DNA of 33,642 bases, from contig NZ_JADEXY010000036.1 of the NCBI RefSeq assembly GCF_015206885.1, forward strand, positions 1 through 33,642, in the 5' to 3' direction. Source of the stretch: Microcystis aeruginosa LEGE 91341. GTDB taxonomy: Bacteria > Cyanobacteriota > Cyanobacteriia > Cyanobacteriales > Microcystaceae. Within the stretch, counting starts at the first letter, position 1, and the number at the start of each line of letters is the position of its first letter. Positions 1 to 8,466 of the stretch are shown here, one piece after another. The position numbers and the translations under genes are program-made. The notes under the pieces are model-generated. The model was given only the letters and a program-made list of their open reading frames with translations. It did no database searches and had not been told where the DNA came from.

Positions 1-1
1 G

Positions 2-448
2 ACCTGATAGCACCGTCAATATTTTCCCCAATACTCGCTGCTGTTCTTCGAGATTACTACTTCCTTTTTTATCTAATATCTCCCAATAGATTGCCATGGC
101 TCTCTTGTCGTAAATTAGACTCACCATCAAGATATTTATTGCTCCCAAACTCGTCCAGTCTATGGCAATATATACTAATCCTTTTATTGTGAATCTCTCC
201 TTCTGTTTTAACATCTCTTTTAGGCAGGGAAACCAGATTTTTTCAATGTTCAGGATTTCCAGCTTTAAAAATCTTTTTAGTTTTTTTCTCCGACTCTCAA
301 ACAGTATCGGTATTGGCAGTGCTTCTGCTAATATCTCTAACTTGGCTTGCTTTAGTATTTGCAAGGTTCCAACTATCACTAACAACAGTAGATATCTGGC
401 TCGCCCCAGTTCATTCTCTAAGACTTTCTGGTATAGTTCACTTATCAT
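2..448 (-). mobile_element. IS4-type transposase gene, N-terminal part, cut by window edge
   Basis: The minus strand is open from an ATG at 448 to the left edge (149 codons with no stop). It starts MISELYQKVLENELGRARYL and contains the stretch VYIAIDWTSLGAINILMVSL, followed by IYDKRAMAIYWEILDKKGSS. The Asp-Trp-Thr (DWT) motif and the later basic/aromatic stretch are typical of the first catalytic Asp region of IS4-like DDE transposases common in cyanobacteria. The remaining catalytic residues would lie left of the window. The right end of the element should fall between about 450 and 545, next to a TPR gene that starts abruptly. No flanking duplication can be tested because the other end is missing. 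The family call is from motif memory, and the exact IS name is not known. Confidence 0.75.
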
Positions 449-539
449 TTTCGTTATCTAGGCTATATTTACTATATATGACTTATCTTTTTTTTGAATC
501 TGTATCTGTATTCCATGCTACATAAGCTTTTCAGCTTGC

Positions 540-1877
540 TTGTCCCCCTGTCAGGGAATTGCGAGTAGTGGAATTGCCGTAGCAAAGACTATTCCTGATA
601 CTCCGGTTATTGCAGATATTGAAAGGGTGCGTCTGGCTATTCCTCATCTGGAGTTACTTAGTCAAGAGATGCTGGATGATATTCCTAATCCTGATGATGA
701 TAATTTAATGTGGGCGTTTGTTGGGGTAGCATGGTTTTATGAGGGGCAAGGACAGTATAACTCGGCAGAAACATATAGGAAAAATTGTCTCGAAGCGGTA
801 CAATCTCGCTTAGGAGACAATCATCCCCATGTGGCAACTTCCCTCAACAATTTAGCAGAATTGTACAAATACCAAGGCAGATACACAGAAGCGGAACCTC
901 TCTATCTAGAAGCATTAGATTTGAGAAAACGACTCTTAGGAGACAATGATCCCCTTGTGGCAACTTCCCTCAACAATTTAGCAGAATTGTACAAATACCA
1001 AGGCAGATACACAGAAGCGGAACCTCTCTATCTAGAAGCATTAGATTTGAGAAAACGACTCTTAGGAGACAATGATCCCCTTGTGGCAACTTCCCTCAAC
1101 AATTTAGCAGGATTGTACAAATCCCAATGCAGGTACACAGAAGCAGAACCTCTCTATCTAGAAGCATTAGATTTGAGAAAACGACTCTTAGGAGACAATG
1201 ATCCCCTTGTGGCAACTTCCCTCAACAATTTAGCAGGATTGTACAAATCCCAATGCAGGTACACAGAAGCAGAACCTCTCTATCTAGAAGCATTAGATTT
1301 GAGAAAACGACTCTTAGGAGACAATGATCCCCTTGTGGCAACTTCCCTCAACAATTTAGCAGGATTGTACAAATCCCAAGGCAGGTACACAGAAGCGGAA
1401 CCTCTCTATCTAGAAGCTTTAGATTTGTTAAAACGACTCTTAGGAGACAATCATCCCCTTGTGGGAACTTCCCTCAACAATTTAGCAGCATTGTACCGTT
1501 CCCAATGCAGGTACACAGAAGCAGAACCTCTCTATCTAGAAGCATTAGATTTGTGTAAACGACTCTTAGGAGACAATCATCCCCTTGTGGGAACTTCCCT
1601 CAACAATTTAGCAGCATTGTACCGTTCCCAAGGCAGGTACACAGAAGCGGAACCTCTCTATCTAGAAGCTTTAGATTTGTGTAAACGACTCTTAGGAGAG
1701 AATCATCCGAATACAAAAACCTGTCGTAATAATTTACAAAGGCTGCGACAACAGAAAAAACCCACTTCTTTAACTTGGTGGCAGTGGATTATAGTTATTC
1801 CTATAGTTATTCTATGGATGCCGTTTTATTTGCTATGGATGCTCACTCGGTGGCTAGTGCGTCGCTTTATTAGGTAA
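540..1877 (+). CDS. TPR-repeat protein, probably the C-terminal half of a larger NB-ARC/TPR protein truncated by the IS
   Basis: The reading frame is open from 498, but the only start is a TTG at 540 without a clear ribosome binding site, and no natural N-terminus is visible. Residues about 20-80 (RVRLAIPHLELLSQEMLDDI and onward) resemble the segment that links an NB-ARC ATPase to its TPR array in cyanobacterial STAND proteins; this is from family knowledge. Seven nearly identical 42-residue TPR units follow (consensus core ATSLNNLAELYKYQGRYTEA). The C-terminus (about 412-445) holds a hydrophobic membrane segment, WWQWIIVIPIVILWMPFYLL, ending in basic residues. It probably served protein-protein recognition at the membrane before the transposase-bearing element at 1-535 removed its 5' half. 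Whether the remnant is still expressed cannot be told. It may be a pseudogene. Confidence 0.6.
   Translation: MSPCQGIASSGIAVAKTIPDTPVIADIERVRLAIPHLELLSQEMLDDIPNPDDDNLMWAFVGVAWFYEGQGQYNSAETYRKNCLEAVQSRLGDNHPHVATSLNNLAELYKYQGRYTEAEPLYLEALDLRKRLLGDNDPLVATSLNNLAELYKYQGRYTEAEPLYLEALDLRKRLLGDNDPLVATSLNNLAGLYKSQCRYTEAEPLYLEALDLRKRLLGDNDPLVATSLNNLAGLYKSQCRYTEAEPLYLEALDLRKRLLGDNDPLVATSLNNLAGLYKSQGRYTEAEPLYLEALDLLKRLLGDNHPLVGTSLNNLAALYRSQCRYTEAEPLYLEALDLCKRLLGDNHPLVGTSLNNLAALYRSQGRYTEAEPLYLEALDLCKRLLGENHPNTKTCRNNLQRLRQQKKPTSLTWWQWIIVIPIVILWMPFYLLWMLTRWLVRRFIR
810..1695 (+). repeat. Seven tandem 126-bp units encoding TPRs
   Basis: The unit starts TTAGGAGACAATGATCCCC and recurs every 126 bp (near 810, 936, 1062, 1188, 1314, 1440 and 1566). 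Neighbouring copies differ at only a few positions. Such identity at DNA level implies recent expansion or gene conversion, and copy number probably varies between strains. Two variants alternate in the helix-turn residue pair (YKYQGRY and YKSQCRY or YRSQCRY), introducing cysteines. Confidence 0.9.
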
Positions 1878-2078
1878 AGAGTCTTAACTCTAATTTATGT
1901 GATTATGGGATGGACTATGATTGATCATTGATGAAGACTTGCTGAATACAACACAATCATAGTATTCATTCAATCATTCAAATCACAGTTTAGACTTATT
2001 ATGGGATTACCGTAGGTGCTTCTCATCCATGCCCCTTAGATTACCAGATTTCGTCCCCCTCTGAACGGTGACATTTTA

Positions 2079-2612
2079 TCAGCGTTTTCTACCTGTTTGT
2101 CCCCGGTGATGCCATTGACTGAGGAGACGATAACTAACAAAATAAGTGATAATGCTCGCCAACAGACCTGTAATCAAACTGCCAAAAAATAGTGTTAAGA
2201 GAAATTCCCCGCTCAAACTTGCCCAATTTTCCGCCCAACTTTGGTTAGAGGCAAAAATATGACTATCGATCGCTTGATTTCCTTGACCTAAAAACAATTC
2301 TCCCAATTTATAATTAAACAAAAACAGGGGAATATAGGTAAAAGGATTACTCACCCAAGTGGCTGCCGCTGCTGCGATTTTATTGCCCCGCACACAGAAA
2401 GCTAAAAAAATCGCAATAATGATCTGTAATCCCATCCAAGGAAAGGCCCCAGAAAACACCCCCACCGCTAACCCGCGAGCGATTTCGATCGGATGTCCCT
2501 GCAATCGCACTAAGCGAATCCACCAGTAGCGACAGGAGCGCGTCAGACGATTAATTAGGCTATTGTCTTTATTTTTCGCTTTTAATGACCGTGAGCGCAT
2601 ATTTTCGGGCAT
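2079..2612 (-). CDS. DUF2062 family membrane protein
   Basis: The core VRLQGHPIEIARGLAVGVFS, followed by GAFPWMGLQ and a WVSNPFTYIP loop, is the DUF2062 signature. Three or so hydrophobic segments are visible, and the protein is a predicted inner-membrane protein of unknown role. I chose the ATG at 2612 (MPENMRSRS, 177 aa). The frame extends to a TTG at 2651, only 14 bp from the start codon of the divergent mnmE. That longer form is possible but has no good ribosome binding site. No function can be assigned; family members often sit near glycosyltransferase or envelope genes. Confidence 0.8.
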   Translation of the reverse strand: MPENMRSRSLKAKNKDNSLINRLTRSCRYWWIRLVRLQGHPIEIARGLAVGVFSGAFPWMGLQIIIAIFLAFCVRGNKIAAAAATWVSNPFTYIPLFLFNYKLGELFLGQGNQAIDSHIFASNQSWAENWASLSGEFLLTLFFGSLITGLLASIITYFVSYRLLSQWHHRGQTGRKR

Positions 2613-2665
2613 AAATGCTGACAAAATTGATACCAACTTCAATTTTAGCAAGGAGTGATTAAGAG

Positions 2666-4039
2666 ATGTTAAACACAGGGGATACGATCGCCGCCATCGC
2701 TACGGCGATCGTTCCGGAACAGGGTAGCATCGGTATTGTCCGTTTATCTGGTAGTCAGGCAGTGGAGATCGCTCGTCGGCTTTTCCATACCCGCAATCGT
2801 CAAAAATGGCAAAGTCATCGTCTTCTCTACGGTTATATCCGGCACCCCCAAAGTCAGGCAATTATCGATGAAGCTTTGCTGTTGCTCATGTTAGCGCCCC
2901 GCTCTTTCACCCGCGAGGATGTGGTGGAATTTCACTGTCATGGCGGCATTATGCCCGTACAACAGGTGTTACAGTTATGTCTAGAAAATGGGGCGCGTTT
3001 GGCCCAAGCGGGGGAATTTAGCCTGCGTGCCTTTCTTAACGGCAGAATTGACCTAACTCAAGCCGAAAGCGTCGTCGATCTCGTTGGGGCGCGTTCTCCT
3101 CAAGCGGCACAATTTGCCCTTGCTGGTTTACAGGGGAAACTCGCGCAACCGATCAGGCATTTGCGTGCCACCTGTCTCGATATTTTGGCTGAAATTGAGG
3201 CCCGTATTGACTTTGAAGAGGATTTACCGCCCTTGGATCACGCGGCGGTTCTCCATAGCATAGAACAGGTTTTTTGTCAAGTAAATTTAATTTTAGCTAC
3301 TGCCGAGCGCGGGGAATTGCTGCGTAGTGGTCTAAAAGTGGCGATCGTGGGACGGCCGAATGTGGGTAAATCCAGTTTGTTAAATGCTTGGAGTCGGAGT
3401 GATCGAGCGATTGTCACCGATTTACCCGGTACTACCCGCGATATCGTCGAATCTCAGCTAGTTGTGGCGGGAATTCCTGTACAAGTCCTCGATACGGCAG
3501 GAATTCGCTCGGCCAGCGATCGAGTTGAACAAATTGGGGTGGAACGTTCCCGTCAAACGGCCCGGTCTGCTGATTTAGTTCTCTTAACCGTCTCCGCAGA
3601 GTCCGGATGGACCGAGGAAGATGAGGAAATTTATCGCTCTGTCAGCGATCGCCGATTAATTTTAGTGATTAATAAAATTGATTTGGTTAATCCAGAAACG
3701 GTAATTTACCCAGCAGAAATTGAGCGAGTTGTCAAGCTATCCGCCGTCCAAAATCAGGGTATTGAAGACTTAGAAAAAACTATTATTAATGCTGTCCAAA
3801 ATCAAGAAATACAGGCGGCTAATTTGGATTTAGCCATTAATCAAAGACAAGCGGCCGCTTTAACTAGGGCGAAAATTGCTTTGGAACAGGTCAAAAAAAC
3901 AATTGACCAAAATTTACCTTTTGATTTTTGGTCGATCGATCTGCGTACTGCCATTCAAGCTTTAGGAGAAATTACCGGCGAAGAAGTAACTGAATCGGTA
4001 CTTGATCGCATTTTTAGCCGTTTTTGTATTGGCAAGTAA
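2666..4039 (+). CDS. mnmE: tRNA uridine-5-carboxymethylaminomethyl(34) GTPase MnmE
   Basis: MnmE works with MnmG to modify the wobble uridine of certain tRNAs, using GTP and a folate-derived one-carbon unit. The 457-residue length is normal. The N-terminal folate-binding domain begins [20 protein letters not shown]. The G domain shows G1 GRPNVGKSS (229-237), a TTRD switch (256-259), G3 DTAG (276-279) and G4 NKID (336-339). The C-terminal FCIGK (453-457) carries the conserved Cys454. The ATG at 2666 is preceded by an AAGAG stretch. It is divergent from the DUF2062 gene with an extremely short spacer, so the promoters must overlap the neighbouring 5' ends. All key residues are present. Confidence 0.97.
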   Translation: MLNTGDTIAAIATAIVPEQGSIGIVRLSGSQAVEIARRLFHTRNRQKWQSHRLLYGYIRHPQSQAIIDEALLLLMLAPRSFTREDVVEFHCHGGIMPVQQVLQLCLENGARLAQAGEFSLRAFLNGRIDLTQAESVVDLVGARSPQAAQFALAGLQGKLAQPIRHLRATCLDILAEIEARIDFEEDLPPLDHAAVLHSIEQVFCQVNLILATAERGELLRSGLKVAIVGRPNVGKSSLLNAWSRSDRAIVTDLPGTTRDIVESQLVVAGIPVQVLDTAGIRSASDRVEQIGVERSRQTARSADLVLLTVSAESGWTEEDEEIYRSVSDRRLILVINKIDLVNPETVIYPAEIERVVKLSAVQNQGIEDLEKTIINAVQNQEIQAANLDLAINQRQAAALTRAKIALEQVKKTIDQNLPFDFWSIDLRTAIQALGEITGEEVTESVLDRIFSRFCIGK

Positions 4040-4123
4040 GCAATTAGAAAATCCGGTCAACCAGAAACAAGTTTTTATTTTTTTGTGTTGGTTTAACTGT
4101 AGTTTTGTTAAGGATTAGAGAAC

Positions 4124-4441
4124 TCAGATATTACTGGAAAAAAATACTTTCCAAGCGGCCGTAATAATGGCACTCCCCAAAAGGATAATCAATGTCCAGA
4201 CCTGATTTTTTTGGGTTCCTTCCACTGATTTTAGCCGATTGTCGATGCCTTCGATTTTCTCGTCTAAAACTTTAATATCTCCTTTTATATCTGCTTGTCC
4301 TATCTCAAGTTTTGTTAAGCGATTATCTAATCGATCAAACCGTTCATCAATCTTATCGAATTTCTGGCTAACTTCCTTGATACTGTCTTTAATTTCTTTG
4401 AGGACGACATCAAGGGAATAAGTAACAGTTTCGTTAGACAT
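4124..4441 (-). CDS. Small coiled-coil protein with C-terminal membrane anchor, copy 1
   Basis: The protein has 105 residues. The N-terminus (MSNETVTYSL) is shared with the two neighbouring copies. Residues about 12-75 form a charged heptad pattern (KFDKIDERFDRLDNRLTKLE and onward) typical of a long parallel coiled coil. A conserved KNQVWTLIILLGSAIITAAW segment then forms one C-terminal membrane helix ending KVFFSSNI. The layout resembles phage XhlA/holin-associated and other tail-anchored coiled-coil proteins, but I do not recognise a named family. The start is supported by AGGAG eight bases upstream of the ATG. This copy has the longest coiled coil of the three and the most diverged central segment, so it is probably the oldest or least recently converted copy. 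Confidence 0.75.
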   Translation of the reverse strand: MSNETVTYSLDVVLKEIKDSIKEVSQKFDKIDERFDRLDNRLTKLEIGQADIKGDIKVLDEKIEGIDNRLKSVEGTQKNQVWTLIILLGSAIITAAWKVFFSSNI

Positions 4442-4554
4442 TTGGTAAACTCCTATACTGCATCTGGCTTGGATATAATTTTATCTTAGTCTAGGCTTTA
4501 AGAAAATTTTCTTTCAGGAGCGGTTAACTTTAGTCTTGTTGAGGATTAGAGAAC

Positions 4555-4863
4555 TCAGATATTACTGGAAAAAAATACTTTCCAAGCGGCCGTAATAATG
4601 GCACTCCCCAAAAGGATGATTAATGTCCAGACCTGATTTTTTTGGGTTCCCTCTACCGATCTGAGCCGATTGTCGATGCCTTCGATTTTCTCGTCTAACA
4701 CTTTAATATCCCCTTTAAGATCAGTTACTCCTATTTCTAGTTTGGTTAACCGATCTTCTACCTTGTCAAATCTTTCGTTAACCCGCTTCTCAAGCGAGTC
4801 AATCTTCCCCTCAATCCTTGTTAGGACAGCTTCTAGGGAATAAGTAACAGTTTCATTAGACAT
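4555..4863 (-). CDS. Small coiled-coil protein with C-terminal membrane anchor, copy 2
   Basis: The protein has 102 residues. It shares its first about 20 and last about 50 residues almost exactly with copy 3 (LEAVLTRIEGKID at the start; ILLGSAIITAAWKVFFSSNI at the end). The central coiled coil (EKRVNERFDKVEDRLTKLEI) is 11 residues longer than in copy 3. The same AGGAG ribosome binding site and upstream TTGGATATAATTTTATCTTA region as in the other copies suggest that each gene has its own promoter. One membrane helix is predicted at the C-terminus; the function is unknown. Confidence 0.75.
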   Translation of the reverse strand: MSNETVTYSLEAVLTRIEGKIDSLEKRVNERFDKVEDRLTKLEIGVTDLKGDIKVLDEKIEGIDNRLRSVEGTQKNQVWTLIILLGSAIITAAWKVFFSSNI

Positions 4864-4976
4864 TTGGTAAACTCCTATACTGCATCTGACTTGGATATAA
4901 TTTTATCTTAGTCTAGGCTTTAAGAAAATTTTCTTTCAGGAGCGGTTAACTGTAGTCTTGTTGAGGATTAGAGAAC

Positions 4977-5252
4977 TCAGATATTACTGGAAAAAAATAC
5001 TTTCCAAGCAGCCGTAATAATGGCACTCCCCAAAAGGATGATTAATGTCCAGACCTGATTTTTTTGGGTTCCCTCTACCGATCTGAGCCGATTGTCGATG
5101 CCTTCGATTTTCTCGTCTAACACTTTAATATCCCCTTTGAGATCGGTTAATCCTATTTCTACTTTTGTCAACCGCTCATCAATCTTATCGATTTTCCCCT
5201 CAATCCTTGTGAGGACAGCTTCTAGGGAATAAGTAACAGTTTCGTTAGACAT
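4977..5252 (-). CDS. Small coiled-coil protein with C-terminal membrane anchor, copy 3
   Basis: The protein has 91 residues and is the shortest of the three copies. The frame is open 48 codons further upstream, but the ATG at 5252 matches the starts of copies 1 and 2 and has AGGAG at the right distance. The extended N-terminus overlaps the conserved promoter-like block, so I reject it. The coiled coil (KIDKIDERLTKVEIGLTDLK) is 14 residues shorter than in copy 1 and 11 shorter than in copy 2. Both lengths keep a coiled-coil register (two heptads or one hendecad). The membrane helix and C-terminus are identical to those of the other copies. Confidence 0.75.
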   Translation of the reverse strand: MSNETVTYSLEAVLTRIEGKIDKIDERLTKVEIGLTDLKGDIKVLDEKIEGIDNRLRSVEGTQKNQVWTLIILLGSAIITAAWKVFFSSNI

Positions 5253-5629
5253 TTGGTAAACTCCTATACTGCATCTAGTTGGATATAATTTTATCTTAAG
5301 TCTAGGCTTTTTGGCATTCCTTAACCCATAGTTAACTTCACTTCTGTCCAACCACTGAGATAGTGTTAGGTGAAAACTTCGCCACTTTCTTGTCACTTGA
5401 TCGAATCTAAAACCTAATTGGTTAAGCTAAAAGCTTTTAGGTACTTAGTTTCTAGACTTTATAACCCTAACTGCCAATTTTTTCGGGAACTTCCTAACAT
5501 CCCATTCATCTTAAAACCCAGATTCCACAGGGAAAAAGGGGGAAATCCAGAGGAGTTTCAGGCTTCTTTCCTAGCCCTCTCGGTTTTCTTTTGGTATAAA
5601 TTGGGTTATGTGTGCAAAGGAGTGAACGA
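5253..5629. other. Intergenic region between divergent coiled-coil copy 3 and alr
   Basis: These 377 bp hold the promoter-like block of coiled-coil copy 3 (GGATATAATTTTATCTTA, 5281-5298). To the right there is a GGTATAAATTGGG stretch (about 5592-5604) that could serve as a -10 region for alr. The frame open across 5418-5702 has no family resemblance and overlaps the alr 5' end, so I regard it as chance. Nothing else is recognisable. Confidence 0.5.
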
Positions 5630-6826
5630 GTGGTGTTTAGCATCGAACCGAAAATCATCGATCTGCCCAAAAACCGTCATGATTATCAATTGTCGGAAGT
5701 AATTCGCTATCGTGCTTGGGTAGAGATCGATCGCTCGGCCTTACAACAAAACGTGCGAAAAGTCAAGGCATTATTAGCCCCAAAAACGGAATTAATGGCG
5801 GTAATTAAAGCCGATGCTTACGGACACGGGGCAGTTAAGGTGGCTAACAGCGTTTTAGAAGCTGGAGCGCAGTCTTTAGCCATCGCGACTATCGGGGAAG
5901 GTATCGAACTACGCGAAGCGGGAATCGTTGCCCCAATTATGATTTTAGGGGCAGTCAATACCCCAGAAGAAGTGGCAGCCTTAGCCCATTGGCAATTGCA
6001 ACCCACCCTGGTACAAATCGAACAGGTGCAGATTTTTGCCAGCGTTATGAGACGCTTAGAGCAGCGGCTGCCGGTCCATATCAAACTAGATACGGGGATG
6101 TCTCGCTTAGGCACACCATGGCACAACGGCACCAAATTCGTCGAACAGGTTTTAGAGGCTCCTAACCTGAAAATTGCCAGTATATACTCGCATTTTGCCA
6201 CGGCTGATGATCCGAATCCCGAAATCATGCAGTTACAACGGCAAAGATTCCAACAAGCGATCGCCGAGTTAAGATCAAAAGGTTATCATCCCCCCTGTCT
6301 GCATTTAGCCAACTCTGCCGCTACCCTAAGCGATCGATCTCTGCACTACGATCGAGTTAGAGTGGGATTAGCTCTCTACGGTCTTTATCCCGCCGATCAT
6401 CTCACCGATAAAGTTCCTTTGCAACCCGTGCTGCAAGTAAAAGCACGCATTGCCCAAGTCAAAACCATTGCCGCTGGCTCCGGGGTGAGTTATGGTCATC
6501 AGTACATAGCGGCAAAAGACACCCGTATTGCTGTGGTCGGTATCGGTTACGCTGATGGAATTCCCCGCAATCTCTCCAATCGTTTAAAAGTATCCCTGAG
6601 AGGACGTTTAGTACCCCAAATCGGCGCGATAACCATGGATCAGTTAATGATTGACGTGAGCGAGATTCCAGAGGTAAAAACAGGGGAAATCGTCACACTT
6701 ATCGGTAAAGACGGTCCACAGTGCATCACCGCCGATGATTGGGCGCGGGATTTAGGTACGATATGCTGGGAGATTCTCTGCGGTTTTAAGCATCGTTTGC
6801 CGCGAATTATTATTAGCAATGGCTAA
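5630..6826 (+). CDS. alr: Alanine racemase
   Basis: This is a PLP enzyme that converts L-alanine to D-alanine for peptidoglycan. The N-terminal TIM barrel carries the PLP lysine in AVIKADAYGHG (Lys60 counted from the start used here). The second catalytic base is the Tyr of GVSYGHQY (Tyr288). KLDTGMSRLG and TMDQLMIDVS are further family blocks. A frame start exists at GTG 5612, but AAAGGAG at 5616-5622 lies 7 bases before GTG 5630, so I take 5630 (398 aa). Length is normal. It stands alone, with no co-directional gene within 180 bp on either side. PBP2, downstream in peptidoglycan metabolism, is far away at 26.4 kb. Confidence 0.95.
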   Translation: MVFSIEPKIIDLPKNRHDYQLSEVIRYRAWVEIDRSALQQNVRKVKALLAPKTELMAVIKADAYGHGAVKVANSVLEAGAQSLAIATIGEGIELREAGIVAPIMILGAVNTPEEVAALAHWQLQPTLVQIEQVQIFASVMRRLEQRLPVHIKLDTGMSRLGTPWHNGTKFVEQVLEAPNLKIASIYSHFATADDPNPEIMQLQRQRFQQAIAELRSKGYHPPCLHLANSAATLSDRSLHYDRVRVGLALYGLYPADHLTDKVPLQPVLQVKARIAQVKTIAAGSGVSYGHQYIAAKDTRIAVVGIGYADGIPRNLSNRLKVSLRGRLVPQIGAITMDQLMIDVSEIPEVKTGEIVTLIGKDGPQCITADDWARDLGTICWEILCGFKHRLPRIIISNG

Positions 6827-7039
6827 TTATGGCGGTGATCTTAAAAAATGTCAATTGGCGGCAATTCTTATTGTTAACTGATTGGCGATATCTGTAATTA
6901 ATTTTGCTTAGGTGCTTGCCTTGGTCAAGTGCGATCGCTAATTGTCAGGCTAGATCAGGAGGTGAATTCTCCGGTGCTTTAGGTTAGAATAAACAGGGTT
7001 AATCGACGGCAAATGATTAGTTTTACCCTAGAGGCAGCG

Positions 7040-8344
7040 ATGACTATAAGCAAAGATATACCCTTACCCCCCGGCAGTTTCGGATTACCCCTATTAGGAG
7101 AAACAATCGCTTTTTTGACCGATGGGGATTTTGCCAGTAAACGTCATAACAAATATGGTCAACTTTTCCGTACTCATATTTTTGGCAGTCCCACGATTAT
7201 TTTATCCGGTACCGAAGCTAACCGGTTTCTCCTTAGCAACGAGAATAAATACTTTGCAGCAACTTGGCCTAAAAGTACCAAAACTCTCCTAGGTAGCGCA
7301 TCTTTAGCGGTGCATACGGGAGATGTCCACGCTTCCCGTCGTCGTTTAATCTATCAAGCTTTTCAACCCCGGTCTCTAGCAAGTTATATCCCTACGGTAG
7401 AAACAATTACCGCTCACTATTTAGAGCGTTGGCAAACTGCAAAAACCCTGTCATGGTATCCTGAATTAAGAAACTATACTCTCGATATCGCCTGTAAATT
7501 ATTTATCGGTCTTGACCAGGGTTCTGCCACCAAATTAGGAGAAGCTTTTGATACTTTTTCTGCGGGACTATTTACCCTTCCCCTTCCCCTTCCCTGGACA
7601 GCTTTCGGCAAAGCATTACGCTGTCGAGAAGCATTACTGCAAGCGATCGAAACTATTATTTTAGAAAGACAAAAAAATGATGACTTAGGCCAGGATGCTC
7701 TGGCTATCCTTGTACAAGCTAAAGACGAAAACGGTGAAAGTTTATCCTTAGCGGAATTAAAGGATCAAGTGCTATTATTACTCTTTGCCGGTCATGAAAC
7801 TTTAACCTCCGCTATCGCCACTTTCTGCCTACAAATGGCACTGCATCCCGATATTTTTCAGCTTGTATTGGAGGAAATAACTAATTTTGATCTATCTACT
7901 CCTTTAAGCGTTGATACCCTCAAACAGATGACCTATTTAGATCGCGTTTTAAAGGAAGTTTTACGTTTTACTCCCCCCGTGGGAGGAGGATTCCGTCGGG
8001 TAATAGAAGACTGTCAATTTAACGGTTATCATTTGCCGAAAGGATGGTTAGTGCAGTATCAAATCAGCAATACCCATAAAGATAATAATATTTATTCCCA
8101 TCCTGAAACCTTCGATCCCGATCGCTTTTTAGCCGAGGAAAAACCCTACGGATATATCCCCTTTGGTGGGGGATTGCGCGAATGTATCGGCAAGGAATTC
8201 GCTCGTTTAGAGATGAAAATTTTAGCCGTCCGTTTAGTAGAAAAATACGATTGGCAATTACTCCCTAATCAAGATCTCACCCTCACCACTATCCCCACTC
8301 CCCATCCTCGTGACGGTTTACAAGTCACCTTTAAACCCCGTTAA
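7040..8344 (+). CDS. Cytochrome P450, CYP120-like
   Basis: This is a soluble haem-thiolate monooxygenase. The proline-rich start (IPLPPGSFGLPLLGE) is followed by the I-helix oxygen-binding motif AGHET, the ExxR motif EVLR and the haem loop FGGGLRECIG, whose Cys is the axial ligand (Cys382 from the start used). The overall sequence resembles cyanobacterial CYP120, whose Synechocystis member acts on retinoic acid; the substrate here is inferred only from that resemblance. The frame also starts at ATG 7013, but GAGG at 7031-7034 sits 5 bases before ATG 7040, so that start is preferred. No redox partner gene is nearby. All catalytic motifs are intact. Confidence 0.92.
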   Translation: MTISKDIPLPPGSFGLPLLGETIAFLTDGDFASKRHNKYGQLFRTHIFGSPTIILSGTEANRFLLSNENKYFAATWPKSTKTLLGSASLAVHTGDVHASRRRLIYQAFQPRSLASYIPTVETITAHYLERWQTAKTLSWYPELRNYTLDIACKLFIGLDQGSATKLGEAFDTFSAGLFTLPLPLPWTAFGKALRCREALLQAIETIILERQKNDDLGQDALAILVQAKDENGESLSLAELKDQVLLLLFAGHETLTSAIATFCLQMALHPDIFQLVLEEITNFDLSTPLSVDTLKQMTYLDRVLKEVLRFTPPVGGGFRRVIEDCQFNGYHLPKGWLVQYQISNTHKDNNIYSHPETFDPDRFLAEEKPYGYIPFGGGLRECIGKEFARLEMKILAVRLVEKYDWQLLPNQDLTLTTIPTPHPRDGLQVTFKPR

Positions 8345-8392
8345 CCAGTTAGGATAAAAAAACTTTAAAAACAGTTTAGCGTTTTTCTCGTA

Positions 8393-8414
8393 GCCGTGAA
8401 ATTTATTTCACGGC
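8393..8414. terminator. Hairpin between convergent P450 and ABC1 kinase genes
   Basis: A perfect 10-bp inverted repeat (GCCGTGAAAT and ATTTCACGGC) with a 2-base centre is followed by CCTTTATTG on the plus side. It lies in the 122-bp gap between the two convergent stop codons, so it could act as a shared terminator. The T-run is short, which lowers confidence. Confidence 0.6.
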
Positions 8415-8466
8415 CTTTATTGTCGGAAATGCTCAGATTTTGAGCCGTCGGTGGAACTGACAGAGG

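Larger units (their letters stand above)
4102..5310 (-). repeat. Tandem triplication of gene plus promoter (units about 431 and 422 bp)
   Basis: The three small genes lie head to tail with nearly identical spacers: the block GAGAACTCAGATATTACTGG at each 3' end and GGATATAATTTTATCTTA upstream of each start. The unit offset is 431 bp between copies 1 and 2 and 422 bp between copies 2 and 3. The spacers of copies 1 and 2 are more similar to each other than their central coding parts are. Spacer sequence is therefore conserved while coil length varies. Confidence 0.9.

Noticed and set aside
5418-5702. 94-codon frame upstream of alr
   Set aside because: It has no family resemblance, overlaps the alr start in another frame and contains the likely alr promoter.
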